DNA of 64,000 nucleotides from Streptomyces sp. JJ36 (GCF_021696945.1 NZ_JACYHE010000003.1:62001-126000), one strand, 5' to 3'; shown: positions 1-9,493, numbered from the stretch's first letter. A program made the numbers and translations. The notes: generated by a model not told the origin, from the sequence alone.

Positions 1-1109
1 CCGCCGGAGCGGAGCTGGCCGAGCTGCGGCCCCGCCGTGTAGGAGAGCAGCTCGATCCCGGCGAGCCGGCCGCGGAGCTCGTCCGGGACGGTCTGGTTCC
101 ACAGCGTCGTCCGGAAGATCCCGCTGACCATGTCGCAGGCACCCGCCACCGTCAGCAGCAGGAGCACCAGCCAGACGTCCGGCATGACCCCGGCCGCCGC
201 CATGGCCAGGCCCCAGCCCATCGCGGCCAGCACCACCATCCGGCCGTGCCGGTGGACCCGCCGGGTCCAGCCGCTCGTCGCGCTCACCAGCAGGGAGCCC
301 AGCGGCAGCGCGGCGTACATCAGCCCGAGCGCCCACGGCGCGTCCAGCTCGTCGGCGAGGAAGGGGAAGAGCGCCAGCGGGAAGGCGAAGAACATCGCCG
401 AGAGGTCGACGGCGTAGGTGCCCAGCAGTTCCTTGCGGCTCCAGGCGTACCGGGCGCCCACCGTGATGGCCCGCAGCGACGGCCGGTCCGCGTCCCGCCG
501 GGGCGGTGCGGGCCGCAGCCGCAGCCCCAGTGCGAACGACACGGCGAAGCTGAGGGCGTCCAGCGCGTAGGCGGCCTCCAGGCCGGCGTACGCCAGCAGC
601 AGCCCGGCCCCGGCCGGACCGGCCACCCCGCCGAGCTGCCAGCGCAGGGCCATCAGCGCGGCCGCGGAGCTGAGCTGTTCGTGCGGCACGATGCGCGGGA
701 CCAGCGCGTCCAGCGCGGGTCGCTGGACGCCGACCAGCGCGCTGGACAGCGCGCCCGCGGCGTAGAGCGGCCAGAGCAGCGGCTCCGGCAGCAGGGTGTT
801 GAGCAGCAGCCCGGCGGCGACCAGGCCGAGGGCGCCCTCGGACCACACGATGAGCCGGCGGCGGTCGAAGGCGTCCGCCAGCGCCCCGCCCCAGAGCCCG
901 AAGACCAGCAGCGGCACCAGCTCCGCGACGCCCAGCGCACCGACCGCGACCGGGGAGCCGGTCACCTCCTTCACCTGGTAGGGCAGCGCGACGAAGGAGA
1001 GGAAGCTGCCGAGGACCGTGACGGCTCCGGCGGTCCACAGGATGCGGAAGTCCCGCGAGGAGCGCCAGGGGGAGAGGTCGGGCAGCAGCGCCCGCAGCCG
1101 GGAGGACAC
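1..1109 (-). CDS. MFS transporter (partial, C-terminus beyond left edge)
   Basis: This is a major facilitator superfamily exporter of the EntS/macrolide-efflux type in the cytoplasmic membrane. About 369 residues are visible, with many hydrophobic segments. Residues 20-110 carry the family's N-terminal pattern: a first helix starting near ILWTAGAVTVLGSF and the loop ALADAFDRRR between helices 2 and 3. No ATG fits this frame. I chose GTG at 1109, which has a GGAG about 11 bases upstream. The gene runs off the left edge, so its end and its downstream neighbours are unknown. The substrate cannot be told from the sequence. Confidence 0.85.
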   Translation of the reverse strand, partial: MSSRLRALLPDLSPWRSSRDFRILWTAGAVTVLGSFLSFVALPYQVKEVTGSPVAVGALGVAELVPLLVFGLWGGALADAFDRRRLIVWSEGALGLVAAGLLLNTLLPEPLLWPLYAAGALSSALVGVQRPALDALVPRIVPHEQLSSAAALMALRWQLGGVAGPAGAGLLLAYAGLEAAYALDALSFAVSFALGLRLRPAPPRRDADRPSLRAITVGARYAWSRKELLGTYAVDLSAMFFAFPLALFPFLADELDAPWALGLMYAALPLGSLLVSATSGWTRRVHRHGRMVVLAAMGWGLAMAAAGVMPDVWLVLLLLTVAGACDMVSGIFRTTLWNQTVPDELRGRLAGIELLSYTAGPQLGQLRSG

Positions 1110-1151
1110 GAGGAGTCATGCTCCGCCGTGCCGGACCGGCGGGCAACCGGA

Positions 1152-1790
1152 TTACCAGCGGGCCGGGGGCGGCGCGGTGAGCTGATCGGCGAGCCGGGAG
1201 AGCCGGTCGCGGAAGCGGCGGCGGACCGGGGACACCGGGCCGCGCGGGGCCGCCGCCCCCGGCTCGCCGGCGGCGGCGCTCACCAGGTGCTGGAGGGTGT
1301 CCAGGTCCAGCTCCGCCGGGTCCGCGGTGAGCGTGTCGTGGGCCAGACCGTGCAGTCCGGTGCCCGCGTCCGGCGCCCCGGAGTCCAGGGCCAGCACGGT
1401 GGCGCCGGCCCGCCGGGCGTCCTGCACCCGTTCCAGCAGGCCCCCGCCGGGCGGTCCGGGAGCGACCACCAGCAGCGTCTCCCGGCGGCCCGCGGAGGCG
1501 ATCCGGTGCAGGCCGACCGCGAGGTGGGCCGGGGCCGCGGCCGGCACCCGGTGACGCACCAGGGTGGGCGAGAGCTCGGGCAGCCCGGACCAGGCGGCCT
1601 CGTCGTCGAGGTGCGCGGCCAGATGCCACGGCTCGTATTCCGCGGTGCCCACCAGCAGCAGTCCGCCGCCGCGGTGGACGACCGAGGTGCGCAGCGCGCC
1701 CGCGAACCGGCGGGCCGAGGGCAACCACGCGCTCCCCGCGAGCACTTCGCGCAGCAGCGCGACCCGTACGGCGTCCATGCGCGGCATCAT
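1152..1790 (-). CDS. conserved hypothetical protein, possible nucleotide- or sugar-binding fold
   Basis: I do not recognise a characterised family. The 212-residue product is soluble, with no signal peptide or membrane segment. It reads as alternating alpha/beta: the strands GGLLLVGTAEY, ETLLVVAPG and ATVLALDSG are each followed by helix, which would suit a Rossmann- or SIS-like fold. The C-terminus (residues 180-212) is Arg/Pro-rich. ATG codons at 1790, 1787 and 1778 are all possible, and none has a clear ribosome binding site. It diverges from npdG across about 117 bases and is followed, 42 bases on, by the MFS exporter on the same strand. Confidence 0.55.
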   Translation of the reverse strand: MMPRMDAVRVALLREVLAGSAWLPSARRFAGALRTSVVHRGGGLLLVGTAEYEPWHLAAHLDDEAAWSGLPELSPTLVRHRVPAAAPAHLAVGLHRIASAGRRETLLVVAPGPPGGGLLERVQDARRAGATVLALDSGAPDAGTGLHGLAHDTLTADPAELDLDTLQHLVSAAAGEPGAAAPRGPVSPVRRRFRDRLSRLADQLTAPPPARW

Positions 1791-1895
1791 GCCGCACGGC
1801 GGGGCCGGCGCACGGCGGTCCGGGGTCCCTTCCCCCGTACGGACGAGCCGGGGTGAGCCGTGCTACTCGCGGGTAGCTTTTTCCGTGTTCCTCGT

Positions 1896-1901
1896 TAGGA
1901 T
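1896..1901 (+). promoter_or_regulatory. -10 element of a probably leaderless npdG promoter
   Basis: TAGGAT (TANNNT type) is separated by 6 bases from the npdG ATG at 1908, which places the expected transcription start on or next to the start codon. The alternative is that AGGA at 1897-1900 acts as a ribosome binding site 7 bases from the ATG. Confidence 0.45.
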
Positions 1902-1907
1902 CGCCCC

Positions 1908-2600
1908 ATGACTTCTCCCGCAGCCCCCAAGAAGGACCCCTGGGACCTCCCCGACGTGTCCGGTCTCACGGTCGGCGTGCTCGGCGGCACCGGCGACCAG
2001 GGACGCGGCCTGGCCTACCGGCTGGCCCGCGCCGGCCAGCAGGTGATCATCGGCTCCCGGGCGGCGGAGCGTGCCCGGTCGGCGGCGGCGGAGCTGGGCG
2101 AGGGCGTGGAGGGCGCGGAGAACGCCGAGTGCGCCCGCCGCTCCGACGTGGTGATCGTGGCCGTGCCCTGGGACGGGCACGCCAAGACCCTGGAGGCGCT
2201 GCGCGAGGAACTGCGCGGCAAGCTCGTGGTCGACTGCGTGAACCCGCTGGGCTTCGACAAGAAGGGCGCCTACGCCCTCACCCCGGAGGAGGGGAGCGCT
2301 GCGGAGCAGGCTGCCGCGCTGCTTCCGGACTCCCGGGTGACCGCCGCCTTCCACCACCTCTCGGCGGTGCTGCTCGCCGATCCGGAGGTGGAGCGGATCG
2401 AGACCGACGTCATGGTCCTCGGCGAGGTCCGGGCCGACTGCGAGATCGTGCAGGCGCTCGCCGCCCGCATCCCCGGTATGCGGGGCGTCTTCGCCGGGCG
2501 GCTGCGCAACGCCCACCAGGTCGAGTCGCTGGTCGCCAACCTGATCTCGGTGAACCGGCGCTACAAGGCGCACGCGGGGGTCCGGCTCACGGACATCTGA
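1908..2600 (+). CDS. npdG: F420H2:NADP+ oxidoreductase (NADPH-dependent F420 reductase)
   Basis: This cytoplasmic enzyme transfers hydride between coenzyme F420 and NADP, supplying reduced F420 to actinobacterial F420-dependent reductases. The 230-residue protein has the family's usual length. The N-terminal Rossmann motif GVLGGTGDQGRGLAYRLA sits at about residues 23-40, followed by the NADP-phosphate-binding IIGSRAAERA. Further family signatures are VAVPWDGH, DCVNPLGF (about residues 108-115) and AAFHHLSA (about 145-152). The start has a TANNNT box 6 bases upstream. The gene appears monocistronic, with 185 bases to the next gene. Identification is by motif and length. Confidence 0.88.
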   Translation: MTSPAAPKKDPWDLPDVSGLTVGVLGGTGDQGRGLAYRLARAGQQVIIGSRAAERARSAAAELGEGVEGAENAECARRSDVVIVAVPWDGHAKTLEALREELRGKLVVDCVNPLGFDKKGAYALTPEEGSAAEQAAALLPDSRVTAAFHHLSAVLLADPEVERIETDVMVLGEVRADCEIVQALAARIPGMRGVFAGRLRNAHQVESLVANLISVNRRYKAHAGVRLTDI

Positions 2601-2707
2601 GCGGGACCCCGGAGGCGCGTCCCGGCCCGGCCGCCTCCCGCCTGCCCGCCTCCCGCACGCGGCCCCGGCTGTCGGCGCCCGCCGGCCGCCGGGCCCGCCC
2701 CGGCCCC

Positions 2708-2728
2708 GGCGGCCGGCGGCCGGCGGCC
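2708..2728. repeat. three tandem copies of GGCGGCC
   Basis: Three exact 7-base copies lie between npdG and the next small gene. They sit in a C/G-rich stretch that can fold on itself, so they may take part in npdG termination. No function is claimed. Confidence 0.5.
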
Positions 2729-2785
2729 ATGGGGGACAATGGCAGGGAATCCCGCAGAACCCACACCCCACGGGAGCCTCGCCCC

Positions 2786-2986
2786 ATGTCCGCCCCCAGC
2801 CCGTCCCGGCCCGCCCGCGGCATCGCGGTCGCCGCCCTCCTGCTCTGTCTGCTCGCCGTCGCCGCGGCCGTGCTCTCCTTCGCCCGGGGAAGCTGGCTGG
2901 GCGTGGTCTGGGTGCTGCTGGCCGGCCTCACCTCGAACATGGCGTGGTACTACCTGCGCAGGGCGCGCGCGGTCAGCCGGGGATGA
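2786..2986 (+). CDS. small two-helix membrane protein
   Basis: This 66-residue hypothetical membrane protein has a basic N-terminus, a first hydrophobic helix at about residues 11-30 (GIAVAALLLCLLAVAAAVLS) and a second at about 34-52. The tail RRARAVSRG is positively charged. The ATG has GGGAG 9 bases upstream. It converges on the M50 protease gene and overlaps its end by 14 bases. Third-position G/C bias and the sensible membrane topology support a real gene. I cannot assign a function. Confidence 0.65.
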   Translation: MSAPSPSRPARGIAVAALLLCLLAVAAAVLSFARGSWLGVVWVLLAGLTSNMAWYYLRRARAVSRG

Positions 2987-3785
2987 CGACGTTCTGCGGC
3001 TCCCCCTCCCAGAAGCGGAAGTACTCCAGCCCGAAGTAGGTCTCGGCGTCCGAGACGCCCAGTGACCGCATCGGCGCGTCGACGGCCTCCCAGAAGACCT
3101 GGTTGACCTCCGGGATCCACAGACAGGCGAAGACGATCAGCAGCCCGAACGGCGCGAGGGGCTCGGCCTGGCGGCGGGCCGCCGGGGAGAGCCAGGGCTC
3201 CAGGACGCCGTAACCGTCCAGGCCCGGCACCGGCAGCAGGTTGAGCAGCGCCGCCGTCACCTGGAGCAGCGCCAGGAAGGCCAGCGCACAGCGGAACGCG
3301 ACCGGCACCGACCCGATCGTCCCCAGCCACCACGGCGCGGTGAACGCCAGCGCGAGCACCACGTTGACCAGCGGCCCGGCCGCCGATACCAGGCTGTGGC
3401 GCCACCGTCCGGGGATCCGTCCGCGCTCCACGAAGACCGCGCCGCCCGGCAGCCCGATCCCACCCATGATCACGAACAGCACCGGGAGCACGATGCTCAG
3501 CAGGGCATGGGTGTACTTCAGGGGGTCGAGAGTGAGATACCCCTTGCCGCCGACCGAGGTGTCGCCGCCGTGCAGCGCGGTGCGGGCGTGGGCGTACTCG
3601 TGCAGACAGAGCGAGACGATCCAGCCGGACACCACGAAGAGGAAGACGGCCACGCCCGTCACGCCGGTGAGACCCGACCACACCGCCCACCCGGACACCA
3701 CCGCCAGGGCGAGCAGCCCGAGGAAGACCGGGCTGATGCGGCGGTTCTCGCTGCGGTCGTGCCGTACGGCGGCAGTGCTCGTCAT
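2973..3785 (-). CDS. site-2-protease-like zinc metalloprotease, M50 family
   Basis: This is an integral membrane metalloprotease of the M50/site-2-protease family, 270 residues from ATG 3785. The zinc-binding HEYAH (about residues 62-66) lies in hydrophobic surroundings, and a distal PGLDGYG segment provides the second conserved Asp motif. About six hydrophobic segments are visible. The open frame extends further upstream, but that part is Arg/Gly/Pro-rich and unlikely to be translated. A TANNNT box (TACGGT, 3799-3794) lies 8 bases before the ATG, so the leader is very short. The substrate is unknown; no anti-sigma factor gene is next to it. Confidence 0.85.
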   Translation of the reverse strand: MTSTAAVRHDRSENRRISPVFLGLLALAVVSGWAVWSGLTGVTGVAVFLFVVSGWIVSLCLHEYAHARTALHGGDTSVGGKGYLTLDPLKYTHALLSIVLPVLFVIMGGIGLPGGAVFVERGRIPGRWRHSLVSAAGPLVNVVLALAFTAPWWLGTIGSVPVAFRCALAFLALLQVTAALLNLLPVPGLDGYGVLEPWLSPAARRQAEPLAPFGLLIVFACLWIPEVNQVFWEAVDAPMRSLGVSDAETYFGLEYFRFWEGEPQNVVIPG

Positions 3786-3950
3786 AGCCCTCGACCGTAC
3801 CGGCCCCGGCCGGGGCCCCGGTCCTGCCGGGGCGGCACGGTCGGTGGCGCCGCGACGACCCGTGGAGTCACGACCGGTGCCGCCACGACCGGTGGGGCCA
3901 CGGGCAGCCCGTGGCCCCACCGGGGGACGCGACGCGGAACCGGCCCGGTG

Positions 3951-4805
3951 TCAGGTCTTCTTCCGGAACTTGGCGATGGCGACCGGCGCCGTGACAGCGG
4001 TCAGACCGACCGCCCAGACCACCGTCCACAGGGCCGGGCCGGCTATCGCGCCCTCGCCCAGCATCAGCCCGCGGGAGGCGTCCGCCACATGGGTCAGCGG
4101 ATTGACGTCGGTGAAGGCCTCCAGCCAGCCGGGCATCGTCTCCGTCGGCACGAAGACCGAGGACCCGAACTGGAGCGGCATCAGCACCAGGAACGAGACG
4201 CCCTGCACCGCCTGGGCGGTACGCATCGTCAGCCCCAGCAGCATGAAGATCCACACCAGCGACGCGCCGAAGACCGTGGTGAGCCCGATGGCGGCGAGCA
4301 TCTCCAGCCAGCGGCCGTCGATGTCGAGCCCGACCAGGAAACCGACGGTGAGCAGCACCACGATGGCGATCAGCATCCGGCCGATCTCCACCACGACCTT
4401 CGCCACCAGCACCGAGGAACGGGCGATCGGCATGGAGCGGAAGCGGTCCATGACGCCCTTGCGGAAATCCTCGTTGATGCCCGTGCCCACCGCCATCGCG
4501 ATGTTCATGCCCATCATGGCCATCATGCCGGGCATCAGGTAGTTGGTGTAGAGGTCGCGGTCGGCGCTGCCCGCGATGGCGCCGCCGAAGACGTAGACGA
4601 AGAGCAGGGTGAAGATGATGGGCATCAGCAGCGCGTCCATCATCGATTCCGGGTCCTGCTTGATCTGCAGGGCGTTGCGGCGTACGAGCGCCCCGACGTG
4701 CCGGAGATTGGCGCGCAGCCCGATCCGGCCCTCGTCCGCGCCGGGCTTCTCCGGGCGCGGCGCGTCCGCCGGGGACGCCTGGGGGGAAACGGTGGCGCTG
4801 GTCAC
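3951..4805 (-). CDS. ABC-2 type transporter permease (DrrB-like)
   Basis: This is the membrane component of a two-gene exporter, 284 residues, with about six transmembrane segments from residue 50 onward. The N-terminus is cytoplasmic ([17 protein letters not shown]). The segment [18 protein letters not shown] is typical of daunorubicin-resistance DrrB permeases. Start is GTG at 4805, whose bases overlap the stop codon of the upstream ATPase (GTGA), so the two are translationally coupled. DrrAB systems commonly export drugs or lipids; the substrate here is unknown. Confidence 0.88.
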   Translation of the reverse strand: MTSATVSPQASPADAPRPEKPGADEGRIGLRANLRHVGALVRRNALQIKQDPESMMDALLMPIIFTLLFVYVFGGAIAGSADRDLYTNYLMPGMMAMMGMNIAMAVGTGINEDFRKGVMDRFRSMPIARSSVLVAKVVVEIGRMLIAIVVLLTVGFLVGLDIDGRWLEMLAAIGLTTVFGASLVWIFMLLGLTMRTAQAVQGVSFLVLMPLQFGSSVFVPTETMPGWLEAFTDVNPLTHVADASRGLMLGEGAIAGPALWTVVWAVGLTAVTAPVAIAKFRKKT

Positions 4806-5815
4806 GCCGCGACCTCCTCGAGCTCGGTCTGCTCGTCCTGGTGGGTGGCGCGCTGGCCGGTGATGGCCAGGAACACCTCGTCGAGACTGGGCAGATGGGT
4901 GGCGATGTCGGCGATCGCGAAGCCGCGCTCGCCCAGCAGCCCGACCACGGCGGTGAGCTGCTCGTCACTGATGATGGGGACGCTGACCACGCCCCGCTCC
5001 TCGTCGGGTGTGGCACCGGAGAGGCCGTCCAGCCCCGCCTGCGCCAGCGCCTCGGCCATCCGGGGGAGTTCGGCGCGGTCCACCGGGCGGATCTCCAGGG
5101 TGCGCCCGCCCACCTTGGCCTTGAGTTCGGGTACCCGGCCCTCGGCGATGACCCGGCCTTGGTCGACCACGGTCAGCTCGCTCGCGAGCTGACCGGCCTC
5201 CTCCATGTACTGGGTGGTGAGCAGCACGGTGTTGCCCTCGTCGACGATGCGCTTGACCTCGTCCCAGACCTCGTTCCGGGTGCGCGGGTCCAGGCCCGTG
5301 GTGGGCTCGTCGAGATAGAGCACCCGGGGGCGGCCGATCATGGATGCGGCCAGGTCGAGGCGCCGCCGCATGCCGCCGGAGTACTTGGCGACCGGCTTCC
5401 GGGCGGCGTCGGTGAGCGAGAAGCGCTCCAGCATCTCGTCGGCGCGGCGGCGGGCGTCGGCGCGGGAGAGATCGAGCAGGCGCCCGATCATGTAGAGGTT
5501 CTCCCAGCCCGCGAGCTTCTCGTCGACCGAGGCGTACTGCCCGGTCAGGCCTATGGTGCGGCGGAGCTGGCGGGGCTGCCGCACGACGTCGTACCCCGCC
5601 ACGGTGGCCGTGCCCCCGTCCGGCACGAGCAGTGTGGAGAGCATCCGGACCAGGGTCGTCTTGCCCGCGCCGTTCGGCCCGAGCACCCCCATCACCGTGC
5701 CCTCGCGCACGTCCAGATCGATGCCGTCGACGGCCTTGGTGTCCCCGAAGTGCTTCACCAGGCCGCGGACTTCGACGGCGTTCCGCCCGTGGCCGGTGTT
5801 TCCCTGTCGCGTCAT
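4802..5815 (-). CDS. ABC transporter ATP-binding protein (DrrA-like)
   Basis: This ATPase energises the overlapping permease. It is 337 residues from ATG 5815; the frame stays open upstream but is GC-biased non-coding there. Walker A is GPNGAGKTT (about residues 44-52), the signature is [12 protein letters not shown], and Walker B is [17 protein letters not shown] with the following Glu. The C-terminal 80 residues match the DrrA-type extension ([19 protein letters not shown] through FLAITG). Three 11-bp direct repeats lie just upstream and may be an operator. I infer drug or secondary-metabolite efflux. Confidence 0.9.
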   Translation of the reverse strand: MTRQGNTGHGRNAVEVRGLVKHFGDTKAVDGIDLDVREGTVMGVLGPNGAGKTTLVRMLSTLLVPDGGTATVAGYDVVRQPRQLRRTIGLTGQYASVDEKLAGWENLYMIGRLLDLSRADARRRADEMLERFSLTDAARKPVAKYSGGMRRRLDLAASMIGRPRVLYLDEPTTGLDPRTRNEVWDEVKRIVDEGNTVLLTTQYMEEAGQLASELTVVDQGRVIAEGRVPELKAKVGGRTLEIRPVDRAELPRMAEALAQAGLDGLSGATPDEERGVVSVPIISDEQLTAVVGLLGERGFAIADIATHLPSLDEVFLAITGQRATHQDEQTELEEVAA

Positions 5816-5839
5816 GCCGACCACGATGTCACCCGCCAC

Positions 5840-5872
5840 CGACAACCGGCCGACAACCGGCCGACATCCCGG
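5840..5872. promoter_or_regulatory. three 11-bp direct repeats upstream of the ABC exporter
   Basis: CGACAACCGGC occurs at 5840-5850 and again at 5851-5861, followed by the degenerate CGACATCCCGG at 5862-5872. The array sits 25 bases before the ATPase start codon, where a repressor or activator site would be expected. Confidence 0.4.
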
Positions 5873-5876
5873 TGCA

Positions 5877-5911
5877 CGGGCGGCACGGCGGGGCACCCGC
5901 CGTGCCGCCCG
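5877..5911 (-). terminator. strong hairpin terminator downstream of panB
   Basis: A perfect 16-bp G/C-rich stem (5877-5892 with 5896-5911) encloses a 3-base loop. It lies 70 bases past the panB stop and before the ABC promoter region. There is no U tract, as is usual for Streptomyces terminators. A degenerate second copy of the right arm follows at 5916-5939. Confidence 0.7.
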
Positions 5912-5980
5912 TCCCGGGCACCCGCCGTGCGCCCGTCCCGGGCGCGGGACACGCGGACGGCGGCCCTGCGGGAGCGCGGC

Positions 5981-6826
5981 TCAGGCGAAGCTGTGCTGCT
6001 CCTCCGGGAAGCCGCCGACGGTCACGTCCTCCGCGAAGGCCCGGGCGGCGTCGCCCAGGGACTCCCGGAGCTGCGCGTACTGCTTCACGAAGCGCGGCAG
6101 CCGGCCGGGGGTCAGCCCGGCCATGTCGGTCCACACCAGCACCTGGGCGTCGCACTCCGGCCCGGCGCCGATGCCGACGGTCGGGACGTGCAGGCTGCGG
6201 GTGACCTCGGCGGCCAGCTCGGCCGGCACCACCTCCAGCACCACCGCGAAGGCGCCGGCGTCCTGCACCGCCTTGGCGTCCCGCAGCAGCTGTGCCGCCG
6301 CCTCCTCACCGCGGCCCTGCACCCGGTACCCCATGGCGTGCACGGACTGCGGGGTGAGCCCCAGGTGCGCCATCACCGGGATGCCGGCCTGCACCAGCAG
6401 CTCGATCTGGTCGGCGGAGCGCTCGCCGCCCTCCAGCTTCACCGCGCCGACGCCGGCCTCCTTGATCAGCCGGGTGGCGTTGTGCAGCGCCTGCCGGGGG
6501 CCCTCCTGGTAGGAGCCGAACGGCAGGTCGCCGATGACCAGGGCCTGCTTGGTGCCGCGCACGACCGCGGCCGAGAGCAGGGTCATCTCGTCCATGGTGA
6601 CCGGCACCGTGGTCTCGTAGCCGAGGTGGCAGTTGCCCATGGAGTCGCCCACGAGGAGGACCGGGATGCCGGCCTCGTCGAAGACGGAGGCGGTCATCGC
6701 GTCGTAGGCGGTGAGCATCGGCCACCGCTCGCCGCGCTCCTTGGCGGCGGCGAGATCGCGGACCGTGACCCGGCGGTTCCGCGTCCCGCCGTAGAGCGTC
6801 CGAGGGGAGTTCTGGGCAGGCGTCAT
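5981..6826 (-). CDS. panB: 3-methyl-2-oxobutanoate hydroxymethyltransferase
   Basis: PanB makes ketopantoate from alpha-ketoisovalerate and 5,10-methylene-tetrahydrofolate, the first committed step of pantothenate and CoA synthesis, in the cytoplasm. The 281-residue protein has the family core: [17 protein letters not shown], the metal-binding [38 protein letters not shown] and [20 protein letters not shown]. The ATG at 6826 has AGGAG 8 bases upstream, favouring it over the upstream in-frame codon. It is monocistronic, with a strong hairpin after the stop. Confidence 0.96.
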   Translation of the reverse strand: MTPAQNSPRTLYGGTRNRRVTVRDLAAAKERGERWPMLTAYDAMTASVFDEAGIPVLLVGDSMGNCHLGYETTVPVTMDEMTLLSAAVVRGTKQALVIGDLPFGSYQEGPRQALHNATRLIKEAGVGAVKLEGGERSADQIELLVQAGIPVMAHLGLTPQSVHAMGYRVQGRGEEAAAQLLRDAKAVQDAGAFAVVLEVVPAELAAEVTRSLHVPTVGIGAGPECDAQVLVWTDMAGLTPGRLPRFVKQYAQLRESLGDAARAFAEDVTVGGFPEEQHSFA

Positions 6827-6974
6827 CGCACATGCTCCTGTGTCGTCGTCTCGAGGCGCCCTCACGGCGTCCCCGGATACGCCGTCCATGCTGGCACGGT
6901 TCGCCCCGCCGGGAAACCCCGGCCGGGGCGGCCGGCGGCCCCTGCCGGGCGGGCCGGCGACACGCCCCGGGCAG

Positions 6975-6997
6975 CGATACGAAACGGGCCCGTATCG
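6975..6997. promoter_or_regulatory. inverted-repeat operator at the MFS exporter promoter
   Basis: CGATACG (6975-6981) and CGTATCG (6991-6997) form a perfect 7-bp inverted repeat with a 9-base spacer. It ends 21 bases before the exporter start. The TetR gene forming an operon with the exporter is the obvious candidate ligand. Possible -10 boxes are TACGGT (6999-7004) and TACGCT (7007-7012); the latter lies 6 bases from the ATG. Confidence 0.6.
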
Positions 6998-7018
6998 TTA
7001 CGGTTCTACGCTGGAGCG

Positions 7019-8647
7019 ATGAGCGCCTCCCCCGCCGGTTCCGCCCCCTCCCCGCCGGTCCCCGAGGCCGTGCACCAGAGGCGATGGGCCATCCTCACGG
7101 TCCTGATGTTCAGCCTGCTCGTCGTCGTGCTGGACAACTCGATCCTGAACGTCGCCATGAAGGTCATCGCCCAGCCCGCCCCCACGGGCCTGGGCGCCGC
7201 CCAGAGCGAGCTGGAGTGGGCGATCAACTCCTACACGCTGGTCTTCGCCGGGCTGCTCTTCACCGCGGGGCTGCTGGGTGACCGGCTCGGACGGAAGAAG
7301 ACGCTGCTCGGCGGCATGCTGGTGTTCGGCGTCGGCTCGGTGCTCGCCGCCTTCTCCGGCAGCCCGGGAGAGCTCATCACCTTCCGTGCCGTGATGGGGC
7401 TCGGCGGGGCCTTCGTGATGCCCGCCACGCTGGCCATCATCATGAACGTCTTCGAGCGCGAGGAGCAGCCCAAGGCCATCGGCATCTGGGCCGGGTCCGT
7501 CGGCCTGGCCATCGCCGTCGGGCCGGTCACCGGAGGGCTGCTGCTGGAGCACTTCTGGTGGGGCTCGGTCTTCCTCGTCAACGTCCCCGTCGTGGCGCTC
7601 GCCCTGGTCGCCATGGCGCTGCTCGTCCCCGACTCGCGCGACCCCCGCCCCGGGCGGCTCGACCCGGTGGGCGTGCTGCTCTCGGTGGCCGGACTGGTCC
7701 TGCTGGTCTACGGCATCATCGAGGGCGGCCAGCTCGCGGAGTTCGCCGCACCGCAGGTGCTGCTCACCTCCGGCGGCGGGCTGCTGCTGCTCGTCCTCTT
7801 CGTCCTGTACGAGCGCCGCAGCGACCACCCCGCGCTCAACATGGCCTACTTCCGTGACCCGGCGTTCTCCGCCGCCGTCGGCGCCATCGCGCTGGTCTTC
7901 TTCGCCCTGATGGGCGTCACCTTCTTCAGCGTCTTCTACATGCAGAGCGTGCGCGGCTACACGCCGCTCGGGGCCGGTCTGCTGATGATCCCGCTGGCGG
8001 TGGCGCAGATGGTCTTCGCGCCCCGGGCACGGCTGGTGGTCGACCGCTTCGGCGCCAAGGCCGTCTGCACCGCCGGGATGGTCCTGGTCGCCGCGGCCCT
8101 CGCCGGCTTCCTGCTGCTCGACCGCGACACCCCGATCTGGGTGCTGGAGGTCCTCTACTTCGTGATGGGCGCCGCGATAGCGCACATCATGCCGCCCGCC
8201 ACGGTCTCGATCATGCAGGCACTGCCGCGCGAGAAGGCCGGCACCGGCTCCGCGGTCAACAACACCTTCCGCCAGGTCGGCGGCTCGCTGGGGGTGGCGG
8301 TGCTCGGCTCGCTGCTCTCCGCCACCTACCGGGACCACATCGCCGGCGCCCTCGCGCAGGTCCCCGCGGGCGCCCGCCGCGAGGCGGGGGAGTCCATCGA
8401 GGGGACCCTGACCGCCGCCGAACGGATGGGGGCCGCCGGGCAGGCACTCGTCGACCCCGCGAAGAACGCCTTCGTGGATGCCATGCACGTGACGGTGGTC
8501 TGCGCGGCCGCCGTGGCCCTGCTGGGCGCCCTGGTGGTGGCGCTCTGGCTGCCGGGCAGGCCCGCCGCCCGGGCCGCCCCGGGCTCCGGCGATCAGCAGC
8601 CCGGCTCCGACCGGGCGCCGGCCGGGACGGAGGAGGGCTCCCGGTGA
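7019..8647 (+). CDS. MFS drug exporter, DHA2 family, 14 transmembrane segments
   Basis: This is a proton-driven multidrug exporter of the EmrB/QacA (DHA2) class, 542 residues. Motif C-like LDNSILNVA appears in the first helix (about residues 41-49) and motif A-like [14 protein letters not shown] follows helix 2. [15 protein letters not shown] is typical of actinobacterial DHA2 proteins. The last 30 residues are a hydrophilic tail. ATG 7019 fits a leaderless or near-leaderless message. The stop overlaps the GTG of the TetR gene (GTGA). Substrate unknown; control by the co-transcribed TetR is inferred. Confidence 0.92.
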   Translation: MSASPAGSAPSPPVPEAVHQRRWAILTVLMFSLLVVVLDNSILNVAMKVIAQPAPTGLGAAQSELEWAINSYTLVFAGLLFTAGLLGDRLGRKKTLLGGMLVFGVGSVLAAFSGSPGELITFRAVMGLGGAFVMPATLAIIMNVFEREEQPKAIGIWAGSVGLAIAVGPVTGGLLLEHFWWGSVFLVNVPVVALALVAMALLVPDSRDPRPGRLDPVGVLLSVAGLVLLVYGIIEGGQLAEFAAPQVLLTSGGGLLLLVLFVLYERRSDHPALNMAYFRDPAFSAAVGAIALVFFALMGVTFFSVFYMQSVRGYTPLGAGLLMIPLAVAQMVFAPRARLVVDRFGAKAVCTAGMVLVAAALAGFLLLDRDTPIWVLEVLYFVMGAAIAHIMPPATVSIMQALPREKAGTGSAVNNTFRQVGGSLGVAVLGSLLSATYRDHIAGALAQVPAGARREAGESIEGTLTAAERMGAAGQALVDPAKNAFVDAMHVTVVCAAAVALLGALVVALWLPGRPAARAAPGSGDQQPGSDRAPAGTEEGSR

Positions 8648-9255
8648 CCGGCGCGCCGGTCACCGGGGCGGCCGGGCGCCGCGGCCGGCCGCGCAGCGCC
8701 GCCGCCGGCACCGCCATCGTCGAGGCCGTGCTGCGGCTGATCGAGGAGGGCGAGAGCATCGACGGTCTCTCCGTCGAGCGCATCGCCCGTACCGCCGGCG
8801 TCGGCAAGGCCACCGTCTACCGGCGCTGGGCGGGGAAGGACGCCCTGCTGCTGGAGGTGATGCGGACCCTGGACGAACCGGCGGTCGTGCCCCGCGGCGA
8901 CTCCGTCCGCGAGGACCTGGTCGCCATCCTTGAGCGCCTCCGCCGACGCGGCCTGGCGAAGCGCGAGTCGGCGCTGCTGCGCGCCATGATGAGCCACTTC
9001 CGCTCGCACCCCCGGCTGTGGCAGGCGTACCACGACACCGTGATCCGGGCACGCCGGGAGACCCTGCACGCGGTGCTCCGCCGCGGCATGACCCGCGGCG
9101 AACTCCGCGACGACATCGACGTGGAACTGCTCGGCGAGCTCTTCACGGGGCCGATGCTCTCCCGCGCTCTGCTGCACGAGGGGTGTGAACTGCCGGAGGG
9201 GCTGGCCGAGCGCATCGTGGACGCCGTGCTGGAGGGCGCCCGCGCGCGCGGCTGA
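8644..9255 (+). CDS. TetR/AcrR family transcriptional regulator
   Basis: This is a 203-residue DNA-binding repressor of TetR type. The helix-turn-helix (about residues 38-60) contains [24 protein letters not shown], followed by a TetR_C-like ligand-binding region. GTG at 8644 overlaps the exporter's stop codon, so both are made from one message. The nearest likely target is the inverted repeat at 6975-6997, which would give autoregulation together with control of the exporter. The inducing ligand cannot be predicted. Confidence 0.9.
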   Translation: MTGAPVTGAAGRRGRPRSAAAGTAIVEAVLRLIEEGESIDGLSVERIARTAGVGKATVYRRWAGKDALLLEVMRTLDEPAVVPRGDSVREDLVAILERLRRRGLAKRESALLRAMMSHFRSHPRLWQAYHDTVIRARRETLHAVLRRGMTRGELRDDIDVELLGELFTGPMLSRALLHEGCELPEGLAERIVDAVLEGARARG

Positions 9256-9381
9256 CCGGGCGCCGCCCCGCCGGTCGCGTGTGCCCCCCGCCCGGCCCGC
9301 CCGGCCGCACGCGTGCTCCGTGTCCGCGTTCTGTCACAACGCCCCGGACCGGTGGCGGGCACGGGAACCCGGGGCGGGCCG

Positions 9382-9434
9382 CCGTACGTCCTCGCAAGCG
9401 TACGGACCCGGATCCGGCCGGAGCAGGATCCGGG
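9382..9434. terminator. two consecutive stem-loops after the tetR gene
   Basis: CCGTACG (9382-9388) pairs with CGTACGG (9399-9405). CCCGGATCC (9407-9415) pairs with GGATCCGGG (9426-9434). Both loops are 10 bases, and the stems are separated by a single base. They may terminate the exporter-tetR message or be operators for the next gene. Confidence 0.45.
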
Positions 9435-9493
9435 AAACGCCCATGATCGCCTATCGTTTCATCGGGCGGCAGCACGGCAAGTGAGGACGGCGC

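Noticed and set aside
3786-3920. N-terminal extension of the M50 protease from an upstream ATG
   Set aside because: The extra residues are Arg/Gly/Pro low complexity, and the ATG at 3785 has a promoter-like TANNNT box immediately upstream.
4841-8647. Open frame of 1268 codons running into the DHA2 exporter
   Set aside because: Only the part from ATG 7019 has membrane-transporter character. The upstream part lies antisense to the ABC and panB genes and is an unstopped frame.
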